From Diogma glabrata (taxonomy: Eukaryota > Arthropoda > Insecta > Diptera > Cylindrotomidae): a stretch of 64,000 nt of DNA. How positions within the stretch are numbered: position 1 is the first letter of the stretch; every line of letters starts with the position of its first letter. The translations under genes and the position numbers were made by a program. The stretch covers positions 41,281,242 to 41,345,241 of the forward strand of contig OY856187.1 in NCBI GenBank assembly GCA_963693315.1. Direction: 5' to 3'. Shown here in pieces: positions 1-12,594 of this stretch. The notes below the pieces were generated by a model that saw only the letters and a list, made by a program, of their open reading frames with translations, made no database searches and was not told the DNA's origin.

Positions 1-1202
1 TCTTTTATTTTTCAACTTTTGCATATCGTTTTATTTAAAATCTTTGCTTCTATCGATTCAGCATCCGATTGAACTTAGTCTAGCTATTGGAATAACTATT
101 CAATGGATTGTAAAATTTATGTTCACAAACTCAGCGATTTTAACCAACCTCTACTTTTACAATTCGCATCTATTAAAATTATACAGAAAAATATTGAAAA
201 TGTTGGCACAACAAAAAGATTTTAAAGAGAAAAGGATTATATTTCTGCTATCATACAACTATTTACTGTTTAAGTTTATAGTTTATCCTATTGTGATTGG
301 TATAACATTATCCTTGATTTGTTTTGTTGTTTATAAAAATGATGTAAATACGTACATGCTAATTGTATACATTTGGGATTTACTATCCCTATTCGATTTA
401 CATATCATTATTTCTATTTTGTTACAATTTTTCAACGATTTAAATTTCAAAACATCTAATATATGTTGCAACACCAACCACACTATTGATGAAATTGTTA
501 GCATTGGTAAGACTTACACCAAAATTAATAGTCTAATAGTTCTTATTCAAAAAATCTATTCATTTGAAATTGTTATTTGTCTGGTCGGGATATTAGCTAA
601 TTTAATGTTTTTCATGTATCACTTTTGTACGAATTTCTTAATAAACTCGGCTCTAGAACCATCTAACTCAATGCACATGCTCTTTATGTCGTCATCATAC
701 ATCTTACTAAATTTATTTAATGTTTTAACACTATTTAACGTAATTGGTTGTTTAAATGATGAAGTATTAAGATTTTCGTATGTCTTATATAACTGTAATG
801 TAAATGGTTTGGAATGTTGGTGGATGGAAAGTGTGAGTAATGTAATATATTATTTGTCTGTTGGATTTGGTAGATTCTAAAACTGACACCATAAATTCAA
901 ATCAATTATTGACTAAAGATTTAAGTCCATAACTGCATTTACAAGAAATATTATTAAATTCCTTTTTTTTCTTTATCACATTACAGATAAACCTACTTCG
1001 AATTCAAGTAAATTTATTCAACATGGAAATACAACCATTGAAAATGTTCACAGTCAACGCACAGTTTCTTTATGCGGTACGTAGTGATACTTTAAATTTT
1101 TATAGTTTAATTGTATTAATAATTTTAACCTTTTTTTTGTTTTAGATGTTTTCAACTGCAGTATCGCTTACAGTTGTGTTGATCCAATTGCAAAACACTT
1201 GA
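1..1202 (+). CDS. Gustatory receptor GR-a, 3' part (three exons)
   Basis: Insect gustatory-receptor-like (7tm_7) membrane protein, a presumed ligand-gated cation channel of taste neurons. The reading frame is already open at base 2, so the first exon and N-terminus lie outside the window; the leucine near base 44 is not the start. Exon A runs to about 832 (donor GTGAGT at 833, phase 0). Exon B is 987-1076 (acceptor TTACAG, donor GTACGT) and exon C is 1146-1202, ending TGA. Exon C reads MFSTAVSLTVVLIQLQNT, matching the last transmembrane/QF-type tail of the family. Several hydrophobic segments are visible in exon A. The intron phases and the 90-nt penultimate exon match GR-b and GR-c further along. 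Sequence is clearly more divergent from GR-b than GR-c is. No disabling mutation was seen. Family assignment rests on architecture and tail motif; the ligand is unknown. Confidence 0.72.
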
Positions 1203-1811
1203 ACATGAATAGCGAACCTAAATATCAGTTAGAATTAATCAGTAATGAATCAAATTTAAAAGTAATTAGAAGTTGCTCATTTAAAATTTTGTTAATTTGA
1301 AATTGAAATAAATAAACCGTAGAGATATAATTGTTTTAATAATACTTTATTAATTTTAACACGTGAATTCTGATTATTGTATTAGCATAAATTAAACGTC
1401 TTGTTTATTGAACGGTATGATGCAGCCGACAGTAGTGAACGTTATTTTTTAATTATAAAGTTGGATATGTTTAGCATATTTAATATTAAATATTCGTTAC
1501 TTAGCCCCTGTGAATATCAGAGAATACCATATAAACTATAAAATAAAAAGATCAATTTCATGTTGGTCTAAACAAAGCAAGAATTAATTGTTTTATTTCT
1601 ATTTCAACACTGGATTCCATGTTTCATAATTCAAATAGAAAATTTGCTCCATTCTCTTCTTGAGAATGTGACATCTTACAAGGAAAGGAACAAAGGAAAC
1701 CTATGCTTTAACAAAAACATAAAAGTTTTGCTGTAATGTGAATCATCTTGACATTTTGGAAAAAAAAGGAAATCGTCAGTCATATAAAGGATAAGCGGCG
1801 ACGGAAAAATC
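1203..1811. other. Intergenic AT-rich sequence
   Basis: No coding potential seen. AATAAA-like signals just after GR-a (around 1308) could serve its polyadenylation. The last 30 bases before the AT run (GGATAAGCGG.GACGG) recur before the AT run at 40.77 kb, so they are probably the end of a dispersed element. Confidence 0.5.
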
Positions 1812-2037
<226 letters not shown>

Positions 2038-2544
2038 TAGCGGGACCCGGCGGGCTTTGCTACACCTATAAATAAAGTTTGTGTGTATACATTTTGTTGA
2101 CGTAGTAGCAATAATTTCAAAGAGTAGTAATGAGAAATTATTTTCTATTTTTTTTAAATATGAATGTAAAAGGATCAGCACTCTAGTTGATCAGCCAAAT
2201 ATAAAAAATTAGTATTATATATAAAACAAAAGATATATAAAAATACGCGATCAAATAAGTTTTTAGGTGTGTAAGGTTTCAGGTGTGTCTCTATATTGAA
2301 CATTATACGGAACAAATATAGATTTAAAAATGTTCACAGTGTTCATGCCGTTTAATATACGCTTTCTTTACTGGTAGGTTTTTAAAAAAGTTGCAAAAAA
2401 ATTGTAATCGTGATGTCATTCAATGGTCAGCAAGGGCAGTTAGAATAGTGACAATACATTCGATGAAGGTGAATTCAAACACATTTACAAATTTTAAACA
2501 TACACACATTAATTAATAAATAGAAGATAATGATGCAAAAAGAA

Positions 2545-2790
2545 TTAAAATTTTATTTTGGAGTTTTGTATTAAACTTCTAGGCAGTACTACGTGTGAAT
2601 TCATAGGATGAGAAATATTTCTATTTAGTCAACATTCTGAGTCATTGTAGTCATTATTGGATGTTGCAAATCAATGCGAAACTAATATATGACACACGGT
2701 CAATATATTGCCATATATAGACAACATTATGGAAATATTAATTTTTTGGAGTTTTGTGAGTGATTAAACTTAAAGTAATTGTTGAAAGTA
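2545..2790. repeat. Partial copy of the 30.23-kb inverted-arm element
   Basis: The stretch contains, in the same order, segments also seen at 30.24-30.49 kb: TTTTGTATTAAA.TTCTAG, ATTCATAGGATGAGA, TCAACATTCT, CAATCAATGCGAAACT and ATATAGACAAC. It is a diverged, shorter member with only one arm recognisable. The rest of 2040-3015 holds no gene that I can support. Confidence 0.6.
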
Positions 2791-3018
2791 ATATTCCCGA
2801 CAATAAGTAATTATTGTCGGGTCGGGATTGCACTTATACTTATCAGAGACATCATTCCGACAGACGTTGTCCTACATGATATTTCAAGCGATTAGGATAT
2901 TAAACAAAGTATGAAATGAAAGACAAATAATATAAAAATTTCATTATTCGTTATTTTGAAATAACATCAATTTTTCTAAAAATAATTCGTTATAATCAAT
3001 ATTGTTTGTTTAATTTTA

Positions 3019-3665
3019 TCATAATGCGAGTTGATGATTAATATTTTTAGTCAATTCCTGAGGAGTATAAATGAATAAATTTGATGGTTTTCCAACGCGA
3101 GAACACGCCACATATAATTGGCCATGTGAAAAGACCGGATTTTCTAGATCCAACCCACAAATCGACATTGTTTGACCTTGTGACTTATTAACAGTCATGG
3201 CAAACTCCAAGCGAATTGGAAATTGCAGACGTCTGAATGGAATTGGTGAGTCTGAAGGGATCATTTGGATTCGTGGCACAAGAACAACTCCACCTTCAAA
3301 TTAGCCGTTCAAAATTGTAGCTTCAAGAACATTGCCCAAAGGTTTTTTTTTGACTAATCTTGTACCGTTGCATAGCTTAGGTGGATTTAAATTCCGAAGC
3401 AAAATTATTGGTGAGCCAATTTTTAATCGCAAGTTGTGTGATGGCATTCCTGGTAAATCCAGCGAATAAAAAAGTTCAACAGGATAGTTTACTGCTTCGT
3501 CAGGATCGGTAACAGTATCGATCGATTTGAACAATATCTCATTGCCGGGTAATTACTGTTGTATTTTGAAGTTAACAGCGTCAACATCGATATTTTTGGC
3601 GGCTAAAATAGCTCGTTCACGAAGCCACGCGTGATTAATATAATTAGCAGCGCCATCTGCTGGGT
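3019..3665 (-). pseudogene. Helitron (Pif1-like) helicase C-terminal remnant
   Basis: Minus-strand translation gives the end of a Helitron Rep/helicase. In order it shows NYINHAWLRERAILAAKN, then [39 protein letters not shown] with LCNGTRL, then [12 protein letters not shown] and [11 protein letters not shown], the last helicase motifs (V-VI). All pieces are in one frame but are broken by in-frame TAA codons near 3545 and 3301, so it is a dead fragment of roughly 200 residues from a protein normally well over 1000. No Rep (HUH) domain is present in the window. The upstream (right) end runs straight into the 122-bp tandem repeat. Confidence 0.85.
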
Positions 3666-4245
3666 TGGTTTGTGAATCTAAATCATCCAGGGCGTCACCC
3701 AAACACATAAAAAAAAATTCATTCAAATCGGTCCAGCCGTTTAGGAGGAGTTCAGTGACAATACCGACTGCAGCGCCTCTGCCAGGCTGATTTATAAATT
3801 TAAACAATTCGGGGCGCCACCCAAATGCACACAAAAAAATTCATTCAAATCGGTTCAGCCGTTTAGGAGGAGTTCAGTGACAATACCGACTGCAGCGCCT
3901 CTGCCGGGCTGATTTGTAAATTTTAACCATCCAGGGCGCTACTCAAACGCATATAAAAAAATTCATTCAAATCGGTTCAGCCGTTTAGGAGGAGCTGAGT
4001 GACAATACCAACTGCAGCGCCTCTGCCGGGCTGATTTATAAATTTAAACCATTCGAAGCACCATCCAAACGCAAACAAAAAATTCATTCAAATCGATTCA
4101 GCCGTTTAGGAGGAGTTCAGTGACAATACCGACTGCAGCACCTCTGCCGGGCTGATTTATAAATTTAAACCATTCGGGGCGCCACCCAAACGCACACAAA
4201 AAAATTCATTCAAATCGGCTCAGCCGTTTAGAAGGAGTTCACAGT
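3666..4245. repeat. 122-bp tandem repeat, about 5 copies
   Basis: The marker GCCGTTTAGGAGGAG recurs at 3736, 3858, 3980, 4101 and 4223 (last copy GAAGGAG), giving a 121-122 bp period. Each unit carries TTCATTCAAATCGGTTCAGC, GACTGCAGCGCCTCTGCC and a run of A. The ATTCAAATCGGTTCAGCCG core resembles a phrase common near the 3' ends of insect retroelements and Helitrons. The first unit abuts the Helitron helicase remnant and the last abuts an AT microsatellite, so the array may be the 3' part of the same non-autonomous element. Confidence 0.9.
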
Positions 4246-4266
4246 CATACACACGTACAGTAGAAT

Positions 4267-4537
<271 letters not shown>

Positions 4538-4689
4538 CTTAGAGGTCTTTGTAAACGAAACAAAGAAATCTAAAAAATTCTTAGGCTGATTCTTGTATAT
4601 AACGTTGATTTTCTTGGGTTATAGCCTTGTTTTAAAAATTTATAAATAATAACAAATTATTAATATAGATTAATAAATTTTATTATTAT

Positions 4690-7078
4690 AAATGTTTTTA
4701 ACATGTTTCGACGTCATTTACAAAACGTCATCATCAGAACTGAAATTCAATAAAATAAAATATACAATCTAGAAACATTGAATATAACAACAATAGCTTA
4801 CCAAAAAAAAAAATAAATAGAAGTTAAAAAAAAATATTTTTTAAAAAAAGTTTAGCAAAACTAATTATCGAAAAAAAGTTCAACATACAGAAAACGAATC
4901 CTTTGTAATAATTGAAATAAAACAAAATAATAATCATAGAATACTAAATATGAATAAATCAAAAAAAAAATATAAAATGTGATGATATACAATTTTGATA
5001 GACAGGTTGGTTTTACGTTATTATATGAAAGGTCAGCGAAAAAAGAAGAAATTTAATTAGATTTGTTTTATTGTTATTGTAAAATAGTAAATTAGTATTA
5101 TACTAAGTAACGATGAGAACATTAATTAAAACGTTTCATTAAAATAACTAAAAATTATTATTTTAAGACAATAAATGATCATATGAATTTTTTAAATAAT
5201 CAGAATCTGTTTGTTTATTAATCGAATTTTTTTATTTTTTTATGTAAATCATTTCTAAGATACTGCGTTTACGGAAGTTTGATTCTTTATGTAGAATTTT
5301 TACATTCGACAAGTTTATAGAATGATTATGATTATTAAGGTGACGTGAAAGAGCACTATGTGAAGAAATAACTTGAGCGTTAGGAGTAACATTACAATTT
5401 TGATATCTTGCGTCATGGGAATGTTGGTAAATCCGATTTTTAAGAAGTTGTTTTGTTTGTCCTGTATAATTGACACCACAATCACAAGTTACTTGGTAAA
5501 TTACGTTAGACTGTAATTCGATCGGATCTCTATCTTTTAATTTTGAAAAAATTATATCACCTAAATTAGAACAAGGTCTACCTACTGTTTTAATATTATA
5601 GTTTTGTAATAAATTTTTAATTTTACCGTGTAAATCTTTTATATATGGAACAGATACGAATTTAATGTTATTAACAGGAGTGATTTCATTATTGATAGTT
5701 GTAACGTTATCTTGTTGATTAATATTATAATCTTGTTGTGACAATTTAAATTTAGTCTGTCTAATAGTTTTATTAATAAGATGTATTGGATAGTTATTAT
5801 GGAGTAGGGTTTTTGTTAAAAGATCGAAATTTTTTTGATGGAAATTATCATTAGACAATTTTATAATTTTTTGTGTGAGAATAGAAATAGTATTAATTTT
5901 GTATGAGAACGGAAGCCACGAATCAAAATTAAGATAGCGTCCCGACCATGAATTTTTATGGTACCAGTCTGTAATCAAAGAACCGTCATCATTATGGATA
6001 ATCCTAATATCTAAAAAGGGCAATGTTTTGTTTACTTCATGTTCAACTGTAAACTGTATTCTATTATAAAAAGTTGATTAAATTTATCTAAAAAGTATTG
6101 GACTTTGTCTAGTGGTATTGCAGTAACGATGTCATCAATATATCTAAAAAAGAAAATCGGCTTAAAATCTAACATTTTAAGGACATTATCTTCAATATGT
6201 TCCATTACTAAATTGGCTACCATAGGACTAACAGGTGATCCCATTGGGGAGCCAAAAATTTGTTTGTAAGTTTTATTATTAAATTTGAATTCACAACTAT
6301 TAAGAACTAATTTCAAAGCTTCAATAAACTGTAATTTTGTTAGTTTTGTACCACTATTATTTTTAATTACTGACCACGTTTCACTTACCAATTTAAGCAC
6401 AAGATGGCTATCTACATTCGTAAATAATGACACAACGTCCAATGATAACAAAACATGATCAGTGGGTATTATAATATTTTTAATCTTGTTTATAAGGTTT
6501 TCAGAATTCCCTACAAACGTTGATGTATTGCCTATACTAGGTTTTAAAATGTTACTACAAAATGCAGAAAGGTTATATATTGGCGTACCAATAGAGCAAA
6601 CTATAGGTCTTAATGGAAAACCTGGTTTATGTACTTTAGTTGAACCATACATTTTAGCAGTTGTACCATTATATGTACGAAGGTGTTTGCCTAAAGTGTT
6701 ATCTATGCGTTTATCTTTTTCCCAAGACATAACCATCTTATTTATGTTTTTTTGTATAGAAGAGATGGAGTCTTTAGTGATTTGTTTATATGTGGTAGTA
6801 TCATTTAAAATTTCATCCATTTTATTAAGGTATTCGGTTTTATGAGAAACGACTGTAATGTTGCCTTTATCAGATTTTGTTACAATTATATCTGGATTGT
6901 TTTTGAGAAAGGATTTTGTTTGGTGAACATGAGCAATAGTCTTCTGTTCATTAAGTGTTAAGAATTTCTTATTATTGATTTGATTTTTAAAATTAGTTAA
7001 TATATTAGAAAGTCTATTGCGTGCATCAATTTTAATGTTTTCATCATAGTCAAAGAGTACGCTTTCAACAAAATAGTA
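4690..7078 (-). mobile_element. Penelope-like element, 5'-truncated and degraded
   Basis: Minus-strand retroelement with a coding region at about 5232-7078 and an untranslated 3' tail down to about 4690. The tail contains TGATGATGACGTTTTG followed by a GTCGAAAC-type motif, a layout typical of Penelope-like 3' ends. A second solitary tail of the same layout lies near 26.87-26.92 kb. No long terminal repeats were recognised. Confidence 0.75.
5232..7078 (-). pseudogene. Penelope-like reverse transcriptase with GIY-YIG endonuclease
   Basis: Reading right to left, an N-terminal part (about 7073-6830) includes IIVTKSDKGNITVV. The RT core follows: GSTKVHKPGFPLRPIVCS, LSLDVVSLFTNVD, GSPMGSPVSPMVANLVMEHI and the catalytic FRYIDDIV box. 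It ends in IQFTVEHEVNKTLPFLDIRI and a C-terminal GIY-YIG nuclease (VIYQVTCDCGVNYTGQTK, then a conserved RIYQH). The RT-to-nuclease order is diagnostic of Penelope-like elements. A frameshift near 6055 separates the RT from the nuclease half, and the start is missing (homology stops at about 7078), so the protein is inactive as it stands. The FRYIDDIV catalytic pair and the GIY-YIG core themselves are intact. Confidence 0.93.
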
Positions 7079-8930
7079 TCATAAAAAAAAAAAATAGTAT
7101 CATCGAATATTGAAACACACTGTATTGAGAAAATTATTTAGTTATTTGAAAATTAATAAGTTAATATTTGAAAATTAATTACTTTTATATCCTGATACAT
7201 ACCTGTGTAATTGTGAACTGAATTTCAAATATCTAAAATATTAAGTGAAATTGGTGGCTACAACATTTAATCTAACAACGTTTATTAAAAGTGCTAATTC
7301 TTAAAACAGAGCTTCCCACACTTGATAAATACGAAATGTACCAGTATAAAATCAATTAAATATATAAACTAATAAATTTTAATTTTCAATTAATTTAAAT
7401 TTAATGTATTTATTGTAATGTAATGTATTTAATAACATAAAAATGTTTTACATTTAATAATGTATTTCTTACACATATTCCATTTGTTATATTAAAACAT
7501 AATTTTAATTCATTTTAATTCATAATTGTAATATAAATCTATTTGATTTTGACTAATAAGTATATCGTCGCTTTAATAATGAAACAACGTATTCGCAAAA
7601 GTGTAGTTTCGAGATAATTGAGTTTAAAGATTTTTCGATTTTCTGATTTTCGTAAACTCGGCAGCACTATTGAATGAATAAAGATATTGGAAAAAAAATT
7701 TCTACCAATTAATCTTGACTAATTTCCCCACAACATATTAAAATTTCACATTGGTACCTGCTGGCTTTTCTACCTAAAAAGAGGTGAAAAGTCATTCAGG
7801 TACCTTATACGTTATTTCATATTTCATATACGTTATTTCATTTTGCATGGAAGTACGATTAGGCCTAAAATAAATTATAATTGAACTAAAGCATGATATT
7901 CTTACAATTTTTTATTTATATGAACCGGTCTATCATGTAGTCATGAATGATGCTTATACAATATTTTAGATTTACCATTTCGTGTGGCGATCGTAATGTA
8001 TGTAATATATACGACAATGATTTTACCCAAGTTATTATTCTGTAGGAATTGGAATATCGTACATGCATTTACGCTGTTTCAATATTTAACCAAATTCAAA
8101 TTTGCATGTACGTTCATTATCAATATATTAATTTTCACCCCCAGTTATAAAATAATTGGAAAATGTTAAAATGCCACTCTATAGACATCCTTATGGGGAA
8201 TGCAGCGCACCCATTATATAATAACAACGTATATATGGCATACGTTATTTCATTATTAAGGCGACGATATAATAAATAATATATAATAATATTTTATGCG
8301 TCATTATAATTTTACTTTAGTTATTCGAAATTTTATTGAGGTAAACCGACTTTATAATGAAACATCCAAAAATTTTTCCAACTTGTTCATAGTCCTACAT
8401 CAAAACTATAATAATATCAAAATATTTGTAATTTTCATGGTATGTTTTCATTTGACAAATCACAAACCAAAATTGAAATAATAATATTTCAAAACTGTGA
8501 CATGAAAAACTTGATTGTTTACATAACGATAACAAGAGTACAGCATAAATAAAATGAAAAATTATGCTAAAAGAATTTTTGATGGCTTATTAAATATGGA
8601 TTGGTTTTCATCTAAAATTTACCAAACAGAAGTTTTAATGATTTAAGTGAAAATTGAAATTGTTTAAAGACAAGCATTAAACATTTTTGAGTATTTGCTT
8701 TATTGAAATTTTATTATTTGTTTATTATTTTACTGTTCATGGTGAAGGATAGAACGTCCTCAAGTGTTTCGCACCTTTATTAATTTTTATATTTCAATTG
8801 GTTTTCTGGTTTAGTTTCACTTGAAGTCTCATAATGTGATCCGGTCATAGTGTGATTTTCAAATATATCACCAATATTGACAGACTCTTGATCAATTATA
8901 AATCGCAAGTTACAAAAAATAAAAAAAAAA
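7079..8930. other. Non-coding AT-rich sequence
   Basis: Only short, low-complexity ORFs are present and none resembles a known protein. A 50-bp hairpin lies at 7754-7804 (GGTACCTG.TGGCTTTTC paired with GAAAAGTCATTCAGGTACC), followed by near-repeats of TATACGTTATTTCAT at 7808-7842 and 8239-8253. Confidence 0.5.
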
Positions 8931-8934
8931 CACT

Positions 8935-9025
8935 TTGACCTGACTGGTACTTAAGCCCGCGTTCTCCGAATTTAAGTCCAATTAATTTACCACTCGACCA
9001 CTCAAAACCGGATGATGAGGCAGGT
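8935..9025 (-). repeat. tRNA-like SINE head
   Basis: On the minus strand the segment reads GAGTGGTCGAGTGGTAAAT, a good match to an internal RNA polymerase III box A as in class II tRNAs. About 45 bases later comes GCGGGCTTAAGTACCAG at the position of box B, which is weak. It does not fold as a complete tRNA that I can support, so a SINE head or tRNA pseudogene is the likeliest reading. Confidence 0.4.
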
Positions 9026-9569
9026 GAACGTAGTGAAGAAAAGTTGTAAACGATAACAATTGATTTAGGGCTTCCAAAAATACCGTTTTTGCTAATACCG
9101 GTATTACCGATCTAAGTTACCCTCAATACCGGTATTACCGCGGTACTACCGATATTCCAGAAAAAAAATAATTGCAGAATTTTGGTTTGAAAATTGATTA
9201 AAATAAATAAATTAAAAAATAAATTTGTCAGTTTTTAGTAAGATTTATTTAATTTCAATTGGTAAAAAGAACCAATTTTATACAAAATAGTATTTAAGAG
9301 TACAAAAAAGCAAATTAACTATCAAAAAATAAATTAATTGCTACCTTTTATAAATAATAAATAATATATAGAGGTTTATCAGTTGTAACATTAATTATAG
9401 TTCAGTTAGTTACAATAACAAAACAATCACGATGACAGTACTTAGTGACTTTGGAATGTTTGTATAACCTTTGAATTGAAGTAGACTACGAATATCATAT
9501 GACGTACAGAGTTTAACAAACGGGAAACCATCCCTCGCTACCAAACGCGAAATAATTGCCTGTAAAGAG

Positions 9570-9836
9570 TCATCTACATTCTACAGAATTCTTAGAATAT
9601 GTGGGTATTTTTCCACGAACTACAACATTTGATTTTGCAGCAAAGTTTTCTTCTACGTAATTGCTAACGTCTCTTTTTAATAAGTTTATTTTGTGTTTGC
9701 TTTTTAAATGAACATACAATCCACTAGTACTTCCACCAGCTGTTCTAATTTGCTTTCGACATTTATCAATTTGGCATATACCACCGTCATTAGTGCGCTT
9801 GAAGTATTTCCACGGAGACTCTTTATCTCTACTCAT
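9570..9836 (-). pseudogene. BED-type zinc finger of hAT transposase (remnant)
   Basis: 88 codons starting MSRDKESPWKYFKRT. The BED signature is visible: aromatic SPWKYF, a Cys pair in ICQIDKC, then GLYVHLKSKH as the His pair. BED fingers are the N-terminal DNA-binding domain of hAT transposases; full proteins are usually 500-700 residues, so this is only the DNA-binding part. It lies inside the hAT TIRs, reading toward the left end. It could in principle be expressed as a stand-alone finger, but nothing shows that. Confidence 0.8.
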
Positions 9837-10075
9837 ATTTTTTATGACTGTAAGTAAATATTTATTTGTTTTTATTGAGTTGTTAATTATGTCCTTAAAG
9901 TATTTGAAAACCCTATTTTACTTACATCAAATCAAATGATTGATTTATTCGATAGTATATTCACTATTGACTAATTGATTGGATAGTTTAGTAACTTAAA
10001 AACTATTATTTTGTTTAATATTTCCACACAAAAGCACAATTTTCATTTAAAGATTAGATCGCAATAACATACTCA

Positions 10076-10916
10076 CCCGACTAGAAATTAGATCAGTATA
10101 GGGTCCGATCCGGATCAGGATTGCCTGAAGACTGATCAGGGATGAATCAGGCCTCCTGATCCGGACATGATTAAAAATCGTCACGCCATATATGATCCGT
10201 ACAGGATCCGTTTAAATGATCTATGCCGGATCCATTTTAAATATCCATTCCGAATCCATTTCAAAGATCCATTCCGGATCCATTTAAAAGATCTATTCCG
10301 GAAAGATCCATGCCGGATCCATTCAACAGTTTCATGTCCGGTCTGGTCAAGAGATCCATACCAGATCCGTTCAAAGGTTTAGAATTAATTTTGTTCTTAA
10401 ATATTAATTTGACATTAAATAAATGAAAAAAATATTACCATTTTTCCTTAATTTTATTCATATAATTTCAAGTACACTTCAAATGCTTATATTTTTAAAC
10501 AGTAAGTTATACCATTAATAACGAATTTATTGTTTAATGAGCAATATTATATACAGAATGGATCAGGTAAAAAACTAAATTTTGTATTATTATCCAGCTC
10601 AGGACATCGGATAAGATGAGTTTTTTCGATCAGACACTGATCGTATGACTGAATCAACGAATAATGTACTGCACGCTGATCAGTAACTAATCAGATAGCC
10701 TGATCAACGGATAAAGTACTGCACGCTGATCAGTAACTGATCAGATAGCCGGATCAAGCGAAATGGTACTGTACGCTGATCAGGAACTGATCAGATGGCC
10801 GGATCAAGGGAAACGGTACTGTACGCTGATCAGGAACTGATCAGATGGCCGTATTACGGAAAATCTGATCCGGATCTGATCATAATCCGGGTTCCCTGAA
10901 CTAATTTCTAGTCGGG
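10076..10916. mobile_element. GATC-rich TIR element nested in the hAT
   Basis: Perfect 16-bp inverted ends CCCGACTAGAAATTAG (10076-10091) and its complement (10901-10916) bound 841 bp. The interior has two tandem arrays: a 24-bp unit with CCGGATCCATT on the left (markers at 10223, 10247, 10271, 10295) and a 50-bp unit with CGCTGATCAG..ACTGATCAG on the right (GTACTG markers at 10666, 10716, 10766, 10816). No clear target duplication and no ORF of note. A relative with a similar right end lies at 36975-37286. Confidence 0.75.
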
Positions 10917-11235
10917 CATTTGAATGATGTAATTCATCGTTCTGCATATTCTGCGTATTCTATGTACATACTATCTCTTTTTAACTCATTTGGAAAAAAT
11001 AACATAAGAAAATAAGAAAAACCGTGTTGCAAAAACGTGTTGCCTAACTCAAATTATGGATATTTGGTACACATTTGTAATTAAAGATGTTGTTAAAGTT
11101 TTTTAGACAATATACATTTTTTTTTAAATTCGGTATTACCGATGCTAAATACCGGTAGTACCGAAATTGGATTTTAAGACCATTATCGGTATTTTCGGTA
11201 GTACCGATACCGGTATTGGAAGCCCTAAATTGATT

Positions 11236-12590
11236 TTGAATTTATGCGTTAGAAAATTTTTTAATGTTGCTGATATCAATTTTCATTTTTGTTGCCAAGC
11301 TTATCATATTGTTTTCAACACAAACTGAACAAACAGTTGCACATTTATCATGGGAAAAATAAATTTGTTTTTATTAAAACTGTCAAAATGTTTTGAATTT
11401 TGGTGTTAATTAAAATATTTTATTTTCTTTATATAAGCTTTTTGTTTATTACATTGTTATAGTGTGATAAAATCTTGATCACTAATCTTGATAAAATTTG
11501 GATAAATTTATTTTTAGTGTTAAAATTAATTGTAATACGTGTATACAATATAATATGACGTATATATCTATTTTTTCCTTAAGATGTTCGGCCGGTTAAT
11601 CGTAATACTCAACGAAGTGAAGACGGCAGAAAAAAGTTTGACGTAAAATATCGTGATGTTTTTTATCATTTTTCATCACGACCGAATACTCCCATTATAA
11701 GTTGCGTTAAAAGTTTTGAAGACACATTTTCAAATCAATTCCAAAACCAAATAATAATACAAATCCATATAAAAAACTTTATTCTCTATTGATATTATTT
11801 TTTCAAATATGTTTTACACAAAAATAAATAATCCTATAATCAATAGAATTAAAATTATTATTATTATAATTATATTACTACTTAAATCCAAATTTAAATA
11901 ATTTATCAAATCAAATAATATAGTCAACATACTTCACTCAATCAACATAATAAATTATAAAGTTTTTGAAACACTAAATGTCACGTTCATCTCTTTAATG
12001 CTTATCTAGTATCTACATAATAAATTCATATTATTTATGGGAAAATATAAAAAATGGAATTTAGTTTGCATTTATCAATACAGTTTTTGCTTGGTCTGAT
12101 AACTCTCTAGTTTTTTCATGTGTATGTGTCAGTTTTTTAAACATTTTATTTAATAACTAGAAGTTAATAATAAAATTAGTTTTGATAAAGATACCAGAGA
12201 GTGTTGCTAAGTCATTCGCCTCATTAGCAATATTCATTTTTGGTAATCGTAATATGGTAATCTTCATACTATTCTCAAAACTATGAAGATTATTTTTTTC
12301 AAAAGGATAAGGATTATATGACCTTAGTTTCCGTGTCAAGTAACTTCATATATGTTATCTATATGTGATAAAAAGATCAATTTAAAAATAGAACATATCA
12401 ATCAAACCAAACCCATAGCTAAAATAAAATCTCGTTATTTAATCCAAAATTTAGACGATTTTTGGGTTATTCTATTTTTGAAAAGAAAACTCTTTAGGCG
12501 CGTTGTATGGGGAAAAATTTATATTCGAGTTATCATCACGCTCAATAAATATATTAAACATAAAATACCTTTATCCAATCGTAACGTTTC
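11236..12590. other. Non-coding AT-rich sequence
   Basis: No supported gene. Near 12490-12545 the sequence CTTTAGGCGCGTTGT followed by GTATGGGGAAAA is shared with 17.205-17.24 kb upstream of GR-b, so the two are copies of one dispersed repeat. Confidence 0.5.
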
Positions 12591-12594
12591 AAAT

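Larger units (their letters stand above)
9058..11235. mobile_element. hAT-type DNA transposon, 2162 bp
   Basis: Terminal inverted repeats TAGGGCTTCCAA (9066-9077) and TTGGAAGCCCTA (11216-11227) are flanked by a perfect 8-bp target duplication AATTGATT (9058-9065 and 11228-11235). Length of duplication and TIR style are those of the hAT superfamily. Sub-terminal regions carry repeated ATACCGGTATTACCG and GGTAGTACCG motifs on both sides, likely transposase-binding sites. The interior keeps a BED-finger ORF at 9570-9836 but no catalytic hATC region was found; a second TIR element at 10076-10916 occupies the middle. Non-autonomous as it stands. Confidence 0.9.

Noticed and set aside
6462..6845. 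Plus-strand ORF of 127 codons
   Set aside because: It is antisense to the Penelope-like reverse transcriptase.
10167..10382. ORF with RIH.KDPFRIH repeats
   Set aside because: It is a translation of the 24-bp GATC-rich tandem unit, not a protein family.
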